Shown: positions 34,208 to 41,623 of the stretch, one piece after another
How the letters are laid out: each line of letters begins with the position of its first letter
Numbering within the stretch: the stretch's first letter is position 1
NCBI GenBank assembly: GCA_052386675.1
Contig: JBQTJX010000021.1
Span: 62,001-126,000, forward strand
Direction: 5' to 3'
Source: RBG-16-66-20 sp052386675
Lineage (GTDB): Bacteria > Pseudomonadota > Gammaproteobacteria > Burkholderiales > SG8-39
Length of the DNA stretch: 64,000 nucleotides
Made by a program: the position numbers and the translations under genes
Notes under the pieces: generated by a model
The model's input: the letters and a program-made list of their open reading frames with translations, nothing else
Database searches by the model: none
Told to the model about the DNA's origin: nothing

Positions 34208-36502
34208 ATGGACGATAGAACGGGCGATCTGTTCACGGCGGAGAACGGGGACGATTCCTCGCCCATCGAGAACCACGCCTCCAAGGCCTACCTGGGCTAC
34301 GCGGTCTCGACGGTCAAGTCGCGGGCGCTGCCCGAGATCGCGGATGGCCTGAAGCCGGTGCAGCGCCGGATCCTGTACGCCATGGGCGACACCGGGGCGC
34401 AGGGTTTTGCCAAATGCGCGCGCTACGTCGGCGAAGTGCTGGGCAAGTACCACCCGCACGGGGATTCCTCGACCTACGAGGCGATGGTGCACCTGGCGCA
34501 GCCCTTCTCCATGCGCTACCCGCTCATCGACGGCCAGGGCAATTTCGGCAGCCGCGACGGCGACGGCGCCGCAGCCTACCGGTATACGGAAGCGAAGCTC
34601 TCGCGTATCGCCGAGCTGATGTTGTCGGAAATCGCCGAGGGCACGGTCGATTTCCAGAAGAACTACGACGGCAAGTTCGACGAGCCGGTGCTGCTGCCCG
34701 CACGCGTGCCCTTCGGCCTGCTGAACGGTTCCTTCGGCATCCCGGTCGGGTTCTCGACGCGCATTCCGTCGCACAACCTGAAGGAAGTCGCCGCCGCCGC
34801 GGCGCTGGTGATCCGGCACCCGAAGGCGAAGCTGGATGAAGTCATGGAAAAGCTGCCCGGGCCGGACTTCCCCGGCGGCGGCCAGATCATCTCGCCGGCG
34901 GAGGAACTGCGCGCGGCCTACGAAACCGGCCGGGGGTCGATTGCGCTGCGCGCGCGCTGGTCGATCGAGCCCCTCGCACGCGGCCAGTGGCGCATCGTCA
35001 TCAACGAGCTGCCGCACGGGGTGTCCTGCCGCCAGGTGCTGGAGGAAATCGAGGCGCTGGTGAACCCGAAGGCGGCCACCGGCAAGAAGGAAGTGAGCCA
35101 GGAGCAGAAGCGCCTGAAGCAGTTCATGCTGGACATGGTCGAGACGGTGCGCGACGAATCCGACCGCAAGGCGAAGCTGCGCCTGGTGATCGAGCCGCGC
35201 AGCTCGCGCCAGGACGCGGGCGAGATGATGAAGGCGCTGCTGGTGCACACCTCGCTCGAGGTGCGCTACCCGGTGAACATGACCTGGATCGGCCTGGATG
35301 GCCTGCCCGAGACCAAGGGCATCGTGGACATCCTGCGCGAGTGGGGCGAGTTCCGCGTCACCACGGTGCGCCGCCGCACCGAACATCGCCTGAAGAAGTG
35401 CGAGGACCGACTGCACATCGTGCTCGGGCGCCTGCTCGCCTTCGTGCGCATCGACGAAATCATCAAGCTCATCCGCGCGGCCGAGGACCAGGCCCAGGCC
35501 AAGGCGCAGATGCAGGCGAAGTGGAAGTTCAGCGAACGCCAGGCCGAGGACATCGTCAACATTCGCCTGGGCCAGTTGACGAAGCTGGACGGGGTGAAGC
35601 TGAACGACGATAGGAAGGCCCTGGAAGCCGAGCGCAAGGGCCTGAAGGACATCCTGGGCGACGAGAAGGAGCTGAAAAGGCTCGTCGTGAAGGAACTGGA
35701 GGCCGATGCCAAGGCCTACGGCGACGAGCGCCGCACCGTCATCAAGCCCGAGGAGCGCGCCGCCATCGAGCGCACCGTGCTGGAGGAGCCGCTCACTGTG
35801 ATCCTGTCGAAGAAAGGCTGGGTGCGGGCGCGCACCGGTCACGGCGTGGACATGGGCGCGGTGAACTTCAAGGACGGCGACGGCCGCTACCTGGAACTGG
35901 AGTGCAAGACCACGGACACGTTGACGGTGCTCGCCTCCGGGGGCAAGGCCTTCAGCGTCGATGCCGCCGCGCTGCCCTCCGGGCGCGGCGACGGCTCGCC
36001 CATGAACACTTTGGTCAATTCCGGCTCGGACGACATCGTCTGGGTCGGCCTGGGCGACCCCGCGACGCCGCTCCTCATGGCCAACACCGCAGGCAACGGG
36101 TTCCTCTGCAAGCTCGGGGACCTCGCATCCAAGACGCGCCAGGGCAAGGACTTCATGACCGTGCCCGAGGGCGCCAAGGCCCTCGCGCCGGCGCTGGCAG
36201 CGGGTGGCAAGGCCATCGCCGCGTTGTCTTCGGATGCGCGCCTGCTGGTGTTCCCGATCGATGAAGTGCCGGCGCGGCCCAATGGCGGCGTCGGCGTGCA
36301 GTTGATCGCGCTGCCGGACAAAGTGACCCTTGCCGCGGCGGCGGCGTTCGATGGCAAGTCGCTCGCCGTCTCCGGCGTGAAGCGCAAGAACCGCGCGGTG
36401 GAGGCGATCGAGGGCAAGGCGCTGAAGGAGTACGAGGGCAAGCGCGCGCAGCGCGGGCGGGTGTGCGACGTGGGGTTCAGGCCGGACCGGCTGGGGGGCT
36501 GA
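34208..36502 (+). CDS. parC: DNA topoisomerase IV subunit A
   Basis: This 764-residue subunit starts MDDRTGDLFTAENGDDSSPI. It has the ParC/GyrA cleavage core: AYLGYAVSTVKSRALPEIAD, LKPVQRRILYAMGD, ARYVGEVLGKYHPHGDSSTY, and the catalytic tyrosine near residue 126 in YRYTEAKLSRIAE. The C-terminal DNA-wrapping domain is shorter and less regular than in GyrA, as expected for ParC. It works with ParE in chromosome separation. Confidence 0.96.
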   Translation: MDDRTGDLFTAENGDDSSPIENHASKAYLGYAVSTVKSRALPEIADGLKPVQRRILYAMGDTGAQGFAKCARYVGEVLGKYHPHGDSSTYEAMVHLAQPFSMRYPLIDGQGNFGSRDGDGAAAYRYTEAKLSRIAELMLSEIAEGTVDFQKNYDGKFDEPVLLPARVPFGLLNGSFGIPVGFSTRIPSHNLKEVAAAAALVIRHPKAKLDEVMEKLPGPDFPGGGQIISPAEELRAAYETGRGSIALRARWSIEPLARGQWRIVINELPHGVSCRQVLEEIEALVNPKAATGKKEVSQEQKRLKQFMLDMVETVRDESDRKAKLRLVIEPRSSRQDAGEMMKALLVHTSLEVRYPVNMTWIGLDGLPETKGIVDILREWGEFRVTTVRRRTEHRLKKCEDRLHIVLGRLLAFVRIDEIIKLIRAAEDQAQAKAQMQAKWKFSERQAEDIVNIRLGQLTKLDGVKLNDDRKALEAERKGLKDILGDEKELKRLVVKELEADAKAYGDERRTVIKPEERAAIERTVLEEPLTVILSKKGWVRARTGHGVDMGAVNFKDGDGRYLELECKTTDTLTVLASGGKAFSVDAAALPSGRGDGSPMNTLVNSGSDDIVWVGLGDPATPLLMANTAGNGFLCKLGDLASKTRQGKDFMTVPEGAKALAPALAAGGKAIAALSSDARLLVFPIDEVPARPNGGVGVQLIALPDKVTLAAAAAFDGKSLAVSGVKRKNRAVEAIEGKALKEYEGKRAQRGRVCDVGFRPDRLGG

Positions 36503-36520
36503 GTTCTCCCACGATTCCCG

Positions 36521-36540
36521 TGATAGCATATGTGCTGTCA
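36521..36540. promoter_or_regulatory. Imperfect palindrome abutting the PIN gene start
   Basis: TGATAGCATATGTGCTGTCA pairs at 8 of 10 positions and ends on the first base of the PIN start codon. Position and symmetry suit binding by the RHH antitoxin encoded downstream, for autoregulation. Confidence 0.5.
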
Positions 36541-36962
36541 TGAAGATCGTGGTGCTCGATACCAACGTTTTCGTGTCAGCGTGCCTTCGGGACGGAGGAT
36601 TCAGCCGGGAGGTCCTGCGCGGATGCCTTCGTGGCGAGTGGCAGCCCCTGATGGGTAACGCGCTCTACGTTGAGCATGAGGCAGTCCTGGGCAGGCAAGC
36701 GACGTTCGTGGATTGTCCGTTGTCGGCAGCTGAACGCGTGCAGTTGCTGGACGCCTACTTGAGCGTGTGCCGCTGGACCCGCATCTACTACGGTTGGCGC
36801 CCGAATCTGCCGGATGAGGCCGACAACCACGTCGTGGAACTTGCCGTGGCCGGCGGTGCGGAGGCGATCGTGACGCGCAACCTGCGTGATTTCGGGCGCA
36901 TGGAACTGCGCTTCCGCCAGATCGAGGTTCTCGATCCGGCCCGATTCCTGAAAGGAGCATGA
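36540..36962 (+). CDS. PIN-domain putative toxin
   Basis: This 140-residue protein has the PIN layout: MKIVVLDTNVFVSACL with the first metal-binding aspartate, an acidic residue in YVEHEAVLG, LPDEADNHVVELAVAGGAEA with further acids, and the late VTRNLRDFGRMEL. PIN toxins are metal-dependent RNases. It resembles the group annotated as toxin component, PIN family (COG1569-like). It is followed with a 4-base overlap by an RHH-type gene, so toxin precedes antitoxin. Confidence 0.85.
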   Translation: MKIVVLDTNVFVSACLRDGGFSREVLRGCLRGEWQPLMGNALYVEHEAVLGRQATFVDCPLSAAERVQLLDAYLSVCRWTRIYYGWRPNLPDEADNHVVELAVAGGAEAIVTRNLRDFGRMELRFRQIEVLDPARFLKGA

Positions 36963-37276
36963 CCATGGGAACCCTGACCATTCGCGTACCGGACGACACC
37001 CACGAGCGACTCAAGCAACTCGCGCGCGCGCGCGGCGTCAGCATCAACAAGCTGATCGAGGAGATGTCGACTGCCGCGCTGGCGGAGTTCGACGCCGAGA
37101 CGCGATTCCGGATCCGCGCCTCCAGGGGCGCCGCCGCCACGGGATTGCGCCTGCTGGGCAAGCTGGATCGCGCGTATGGAGTGGCCGCGGAGGGCAACGC
37201 GGCACGGCAGCCGAAGGGTCGCTACGCTGTCCGTCGGCCGGGCGCGAAGGGAAAGCAACCCGGGCGCGGCGGATAG
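36959..37276 (+). CDS. Ribbon-helix-helix (CopG/Arc-like) putative antitoxin
   Basis: This 105-residue protein starts at the ATG overlapping the PIN stop (or two codons later). The N-terminus TLTIRVPDDTHERLKQLARA and GVSINKLIEEMSTAAL is a ribbon-helix-helix DNA-binding domain. The C-terminus is basic and probably disordered or toxin-binding (RQPKGRYAVRRPGAKG). It probably neutralises the upstream PIN protein and binds the palindrome at 36521. Confidence 0.8.
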   Translation: MTMGTLTIRVPDDTHERLKQLARARGVSINKLIEEMSTAALAEFDAETRFRIRASRGAAATGLRLLGKLDRAYGVAAEGNAARQPKGRYAVRRPGAKGKQPGRGG

Positions 37277-37298
37277 CGTCGGCGAAATGTAGTCATAA

Positions 37299-37317
37299 GT
37301 GGTACGATTGTAGCCAC
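37299..37317. promoter_or_regulatory. Imperfect palindrome just before the first HTH-nucleotidyltransferase gene
   Basis: GTGGTAC-GATT-GTAGCCAC forms arms with one bulged base and ends one base before the ATG at 37319. Its layout matches the perfect palindrome in front of the second nucleotidyltransferase gene (47704-47719: GCGTAC-AATC-GTACGC), suggesting each regulator binds its own start site. Confidence 0.5.
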
Positions 37318-37318
37318 G

Positions 37319-37975
37319 ATGAGTACGGAACCGGGGCTGGATACAGGGGGTGGCGAAGCGATCGCCAACCTGCTATTCGGCACCCACCGGCACCGCGTTC
37401 TATCCCTGCTCCTGCTCCGCCCCGGCGAGGCTTTTCACGTTCGCCGGATCGCCCGCCTGACCGGCGTTTCGGCGGGCTCGCTGCACCGGGAACTGCGACA
37501 GCTGGCTGAGGCGGGCTTGCTGAAGCGCGCGGCCTCGGGCAACCAGGTCCTCTACAGCGCCAATCCCGATTCGCCCGTATTCCACGAGCTTTCCAGCATC
37601 CTCGACAAGACCGCCGGCGCGCCGCCGACGCTGCACAGCCCGCTGGCGGCGTACGCGCCCGATCCGGATCGCGTGCTGCCGGAGATTTCGCGCAAGGCCC
37701 TGGCGGCCGTCTGCAGGCGATACAAGGTAAGGAAGATGTCGCTATTCGGATCGGCCGCGAGGGGCGAGATGAGGCCGGACAGCGACGTCGACCTCCTGGT
37801 TGAGTTCAAGCCGATGGAGGGACCCAGCCTGTGGGGGCTGGTGGACATGCAGGACGAACTGAGTCCGCTGTTCGGCAATCGCAGGGTCGAGATCGCCAGC
37901 CCGGAGATCCTGACCAACCCGCACCGCCGCAGGACTATCGAACGGGATCTCAAGGTGCTGTATGAATCGCGATGA
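37319..37975 (+). CDS. Winged-helix plus MNT-type nucleotidyltransferase
   Basis: This 218-residue protein has an N-terminal winged helix (FHVRRIARLTGVSAGSLHRE, residues about 38-57) and a C-terminal minimal nucleotidyltransferase with FGSAARGEMRPDSDVDLLVE (GS motif and paired aspartates). MNT proteins paired with HEPN toxins act as antitoxins by adding AMP to the toxin. It overlaps the HEPN gene by 14 bases. The added DNA-binding domain would let it regulate the operon directly. Confidence 0.88.
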   Translation: MSTEPGLDTGGGEAIANLLFGTHRHRVLSLLLLRPGEAFHVRRIARLTGVSAGSLHRELRQLAEAGLLKRAASGNQVLYSANPDSPVFHELSSILDKTAGAPPTLHSPLAAYAPDPDRVLPEISRKALAAVCRRYKVRKMSLFGSAARGEMRPDSDVDLLVEFKPMEGPSLWGLVDMQDELSPLFGNRRVEIASPEILTNPHRRRTIERDLKVLYESR

Positions 37976-38321
37976 CCCCGACGTCGCGTTGCTCGAAGAC
38001 ATGCTGCGGTTTGCTCGCGAGGCCATCGCTCTGGTGGATGGGATAGGGTTCGAGGACTATTCCGGCGACGCGATGCGGCGGCGCGCGCTGGAACGGGTCC
38101 TGGAGCTGATGGGCGAGGTCGCTCGCAAGGTAAGCGACGTTCGACAGGGGCGCCATGCCGAGGTGCCTTGGAGAAAGCTGGTAGGCCAGAGAAACATCCT
38201 CGCCCATATGTACGGTCGCGTGGACCAATTCCAGTTGTACAGAACCGCGACCGAGGATCTGCAGGCTCTGGTGGAGACCGTGATCAGGATTCTCGAGGAA
38301 CCGGACGATGCCGCTCGCTGA
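37962..38321 (+). CDS. HEPN-domain (DUF86/HepT-like) putative toxin
   Basis: This 119-residue helical protein contains the R-x4-H ribonuclease motif in GQRNILAHMYG, and the family segment LERVLELMGEVARKVS. HepT-type proteins are RNases kept inactive by AMP transfer to a nearby residue by the MNT partner. It overlaps both the upstream MNT gene and the downstream diguanylate cyclase start. Confidence 0.87.
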   Translation: MNRDDPDVALLEDMLRFAREAIALVDGIGFEDYSGDAMRRRALERVLELMGEVARKVSDVRQGRHAEVPWRKLVGQRNILAHMYGRVDQFQLYRTATEDLQALVETVIRILEEPDDAAR

Positions 38322-39540
38322 GCTGCGCGCCTCCCTGCGCATCCTCGCCGCCCCGGCCGCGATTTTCGCGCTCACCGCGCTCCTCGCCGCGTTCGCGCCG
38401 CCTCTGCCGGCGTCCCTCGCCGGCCTGTACGCCCTCGGTCCCTACGCCGCGCTCGGTGCCGCCTGCGCGGTGTGCCTGTGGTTCAACCGCGGCCGCGATT
38501 TCGTGCTGGCGCTGTCCATCCTCGTTGCCTTCGCCGGCTGGCGCTTCGCGCTCGGCTGGGGCGCGGGCGAGGTGCCGGCGAAGGCCGCCTACGCGGCGAT
38601 GGTGCTGCTGGTGCCGCTGAACGCGCTGCTCGCCTTCGCGTTCCCGGAGCGCGGCGTGCGCTACCACGGCAGCTGGCGCTGGCTGGTGCTGATCGCGGCC
38701 GAGGCGCTGCTGGTGCTGTGGATCGGTTCATCGGGGCGCAGCTCGATGTCGGGCGCGGCCTGGCAGGGGATCCTGAACCACTGGCTGGTCAACGGACCCC
38801 CGGTGCCCCTCGCCGGGCGCATCCTGCTCGGCGCCGCGTTCGCGCTCGCCGCGTGGCGCTGCTTCCCGGACTACCGGCCGCTGCAGGTGGGCACCGCGGG
38901 CGCGGTGCTGATCTATTTCGCGGGCTGCCACTGGGCGGCCAGCGACGCCACGGCGGCGCTGTTCGTCTCCGCCGCCGGCATCGCGATCGTGGTCGCGGTG
39001 ATCCAGGAATCGCACAGCATGGCCTTCCGCGACGGCCTCACCGGGCTGCCCAACCGGCGGGCGCTGGAAGACGCCCTGAAAGCGCTCGGGCCGCAGTACA
39101 CGCTCGCCATGGCCGATGTGGACCACTTCAAGGGCTTCAACGACACCCATGGCCACGACATCGGCGACCAGGTGCTGCGGCTGGTGGCCTCGCGGCTGGC
39201 CGAAGTGCAGGGCGGCGGCAAGGCCTTCCGCTACGGCGGCGAGGAGTTCACCGTGCTCTTCCCGGACACGGCGGTGGAGGACGCGCTGCCGCACCTCGAG
39301 GCGATTCGCGAATCAGTCGAGCACTACCGCATGGCCATGCGCGGCGAGGACCGGCCCAAGGATGTGAAGAAGGGCAGCCAGAAGCGGGGCGCGGCGGAGG
39401 TGGAGAAGACGCTGTCGGTCACCATTTCCATCGGCGCCGCGGGCCCGAAGGAAGGCGAGAAGCCGGAACTGGTGCTCAAGGCCGCGGACGAAGCGCTGTA
39501 CCGCGCCAAAGAGGGCGGCCGGAACCGGGTCAGCCTGTGA
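38308..39540 (+). CDS. Membrane-bound diguanylate cyclase
   Basis: This 410-residue protein has about seven hydrophobic segments in residues 10-235, then a GGDEF domain starting AFRDGLTGLPNRRALEDAL, with ADVDHFKGFNDTHGHDIGDQ and the active-site motif YGGEEFTVLFPD. It makes cyclic di-GMP from GTP. There is a charged insertion (RPKDVKKGSQKRGAAEVEK) in the GGDEF domain. The membrane part resembles no sensor I recognise. Its start overlaps the HEPN gene. Confidence 0.92.
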   Translation: MPLAELRASLRILAAPAAIFALTALLAAFAPPLPASLAGLYALGPYAALGAACAVCLWFNRGRDFVLALSILVAFAGWRFALGWGAGEVPAKAAYAAMVLLVPLNALLAFAFPERGVRYHGSWRWLVLIAAEALLVLWIGSSGRSSMSGAAWQGILNHWLVNGPPVPLAGRILLGAAFALAAWRCFPDYRPLQVGTAGAVLIYFAGCHWAASDATAALFVSAAGIAIVVAVIQESHSMAFRDGLTGLPNRRALEDALKALGPQYTLAMADVDHFKGFNDTHGHDIGDQVLRLVASRLAEVQGGGKAFRYGGEEFTVLFPDTAVEDALPHLEAIRESVEHYRMAMRGEDRPKDVKKGSQKRGAAEVEKTLSVTISIGAAGPKEGEKPELVLKAADEALYRAKEGGRNRVSL

Positions 39541-39941
39541 GCGTGCCCATCCGCATCCCCGAGAGCGAGATGGACTTCACCGCGGTGCGCGCGCAGGGCG
39601 CGGGCGGCCAGAACGTGAACAAGGTGTCCAACGCGGTGCACCTGCGCTTCGATGTCCGGGCCTCGTCCCTGCCCGAAGGCGTGAAGGCGCGCCTGCTCGC
39701 GCGCGGCGACCAGCGCATCACGCGCGAGGGCGTGGTGGTGATCAAGTCGCAGCAGCATCGCAGCCTGGAGATGAACCGGGCGGACGCCATCGTGCGCCTG
39801 CACGCGCTGGTGCAGGCGGCGGCGCACGTGCCGAAGAAGCGGCGCGCGACGAAACCGAGTCGCGGTGCGCGGGAACGGCGCATGGAAGGCAAGCGCATCC
39901 GCGGCCAGGTGAAGGCGCAGCGCAAGAAGGTGTACGACTAG
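39537..39941 (+). CDS. arfB: Alternative ribosome-rescue factor ArfB (YaeJ)
   Basis: This 134-residue protein uses GTG at 39537, overlapping the cyclase stop. It has the release-factor GGQ motif at residues 23-25 (AQGAGGQNVNKVSNAVHLRF) and the basic C-terminal tail (KKRRATKPSRGARERRMEGK) that inserts into the empty mRNA channel. It hydrolyses peptidyl-tRNA on stalled ribosomes. Length matches the family (about 140). Confidence 0.94.
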   Translation: MSVPIRIPESEMDFTAVRAQGAGGQNVNKVSNAVHLRFDVRASSLPEGVKARLLARGDQRITREGVVVIKSQQHRSLEMNRADAIVRLHALVQAAAHVPKKRRATKPSRGARERRMEGKRIRGQVKAQRKKVYD

Positions 39942-39945
39942 GCCC

Positions 39946-40542
39946 TCAGCGCCGCGGCGCGCGGCACTTTTCCATGTCCTCTTCGGTCATCACCGGCTTG
40001 TAGACGCACTGCGAGTCGGACTGCTGGCCCAGTTTCGCGGGCGGCGAGGCGGCCGGGGCCTGGACCGGCCGCGACGGGGCTTTCGCCTGCGGCCTGGAGG
40101 GTGAAACGGCGGGCGCGGCCGGCGGCGGTGCGGCCATCGGTCCGGCCGGCGGCGTGCCGGTCCACTCCCAGGTGTCCACTTTCCAGGCGTTGCCTTCCAT
40201 CTGGAACTTCACCTCGGCGTACATCTGCTGCCGGCCCATGAACTCGCCCGTGCCGGTGGCGCGCAGCACGGCGCTTTTTCCGCCGGGCGCGACCCGCTTG
40301 CCGGTGACGGTGTAGGTCCGCGGCATCAGGCCGCTCATCATCTTGAAGAACGCGTCCTTCTCGGCCTTGGGCATGCCGGCAAGTTCGGCCTTGCGGGGAG
40401 CGGTCGCGTATGCGAGCGCGGCATCGGAATTGGCTGCGAGGGCGGCGGCGTGGAGCTTTGCGTAGACGGATTCGATGGGTTCCTGCGCGGGCGCCGCCAG
40501 GGGAAGCCAGAGGACGAGGGCGGCCAGTGCAAGGCGTTTCAT
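39946..40542 (-). CDS. Exported proline-rich protein of unknown function
   Basis: This 198-residue protein has a clear signal peptide (MKRLALAALVLWLPLAAPAQ). The mature N-terminal domain (residues 21-130) looks like a small alpha+beta domain with YAEVKFQMEGNAWKVDTWEW, similar in outline to NTF2-like or lumazine-binding folds. It is followed by a proline/alanine-rich linker and a short tail with two cysteines (SQCVYKPVMTEEDMEKCRA). The function is unknown; it is probably periplasmic. Confidence 0.75.
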   Translation of the reverse strand: MKRLALAALVLWLPLAAPAQEPIESVYAKLHAAALAANSDAALAYATAPRKAELAGMPKAEKDAFFKMMSGLMPRTYTVTGKRVAPGGKSAVLRATGTGEFMGRQQMYAEVKFQMEGNAWKVDTWEWTGTPPAGPMAAPPPAAPAVSPSRPQAKAPSRPVQAPAASPPAKLGQQSDSQCVYKPVMTEEDMEKCRAPRR

Positions 40543-40609
40543 CCGCGCAGCTTAGTCCAACTCGCGCACGGTGTACCATCGCGCCCTGCTTTTGCACCCG
40601 GGACACCCC

Positions 40610-41152
40610 ATGAGCCTGCCCCCGCCGGCGCCCCGCCGGCACCTGCATACCCGAAGCATCGAGTGCCGCGGCTACGAGCGCGAGGACGGCCTGTTCGACA
40701 TCGAGGCCAGCATCGTCGACCAGAAGACCTACGACGTGGAGGAGCCCTACCGTGGCCACCGACCCGCGGGCGCGCACGTGCACGACATGGAACTGCGCCT
40801 GACGCTGGACCGGACCATGACGGTGCGCGACATCGAGGTCACCACCAACCACGCTCCGTATGACATTTGCCCTTCGGTGGCGCCGGGCTACAAGGCGCTC
40901 ATTGGCGCCAGGGTGGGCGGCGGCTGGAGGAAGGCGGTGACCGAGGCGGTCGGCCGCACCAAGGGCTGCACCCACATCACCGAGCTGCTCATGCCCGCGG
41001 CGACGGTGGCGTTCCAGACCATGGGCAACTGGCGCACCTCGCCTTCCACCGACACGCAGAAGCCCGGCTTCATCGACGGCTGCAAGGCCTGGGACTCCAG
41101 CAGCCACGTCGTGAGGCGCCTCTACCCCCTGCACTACAAGGGCCCGGCGTAG
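40610..41152 (+). CDS. DUF2889 family protein
   Basis: This 180-residue protein starts MSLPPPAPRRHLHTRSIECR. Its features ECRGYEREDGLFDIEASIVD, HVHDMELRLTLDRTMTVRDI and GCTHITELLMPAATVAFQTM match DUF2889. The family occurs beside aromatic or terpene catabolic genes in proteobacteria, but its function is not established. The His/Cys-containing GCTHITELL segment is the most conserved part. It is divergent from the proline-rich protein gene. Confidence 0.82.
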   Translation: MSLPPPAPRRHLHTRSIECRGYEREDGLFDIEASIVDQKTYDVEEPYRGHRPAGAHVHDMELRLTLDRTMTVRDIEVTTNHAPYDICPSVAPGYKALIGARVGGGWRKAVTEAVGRTKGCTHITELLMPAATVAFQTMGNWRTSPSTDTQKPGFIDGCKAWDSSSHVVRRLYPLHYKGPA

Positions 41153-41176
41153 AAAACAGGGGCGTAGACTCGCGTC

Positions 41177-41530
41177 ATGAGAACCATCCTCGACGAGCAG
41201 CACATCCATCCCGCGGTGCGCGACAAGGTCGCGACGCTGCACGCCGATATCGTGAAGGAAGTGCGGGAGGCGATCGCGGCCAATGCCATCGTGGTCGTCG
41301 GCATGGCCGGAAATCCACAGGTGGGAAAGGCCCGCCGGCTGCTGCAGGCCGCGAATCTTCCATTCAAATACCTGGAATACGGCAGCTACCTCTCGCTCTG
41401 GCGCCGCCGCAACGCGCTCAAGATGTGGACCGGCTGGCCCACCTTCCCGATGGTATTCGTCAACGGCGTCCTCGTGGGCGGCGCGAGCGACCTGCAGAAA
41501 CTCCTCGCCAGCGGCGAGCTCAAAAAGTAA
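41177..41530 (+). CDS. Glutaredoxin-like protein lacking all cysteines
   Basis: This 117-residue protein has the monothiol glutaredoxin fold: IVVVGMAGNPQVGKARRLLQ (residues 38-57), LPFKYLEYGSYLSLWRRRNA, and the cis-proline/GSH segment GWPTFPMVFVNGVLVGG. The position of the CGFS motif reads VGKA, and there is no cysteine anywhere in the protein, so it cannot do thiol chemistry. It may bind glutathione or act as a structural or regulatory relative. Similar cysteine-less forms seem to occur in betaproteobacteria, by recollection. Confidence 0.82.
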   Translation: MRTILDEQHIHPAVRDKVATLHADIVKEVREAIAANAIVVVGMAGNPQVGKARRLLQAANLPFKYLEYGSYLSLWRRRNALKMWTGWPTFPMVFVNGVLVGGASDLQKLLASGELKK

Positions 41531-41553
41531 TCAGAAAAATAATCAGAAATAAT

Positions 41554-41604
41554 CAGGGACAGTCCACGATATTCGGCAGAGCGGAATATCGTGGACTGTC
41601 CCTG
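41554..41604. terminator. REP-like perfect hairpin acting as a likely bidirectional terminator
   Basis: Arms of 21 bases (41554-41574 and 41584-41604) pair perfectly around a 9-base loop. On the plus strand it is followed by TTTTTCTGGTTTTG, on the minus strand by T-rich sequence from the TAATCAGAAA repeats at 41528-41553. It lies between the convergent glutaredoxin-like and molybdenum hydroxylase genes. The arm sequence CAGGGACAGTCCACG marks it as a member of the dispersed repeat family. Confidence 0.8.
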
Positions 41605-41623
41605 TTTTTCTGGTTTTGAACTT

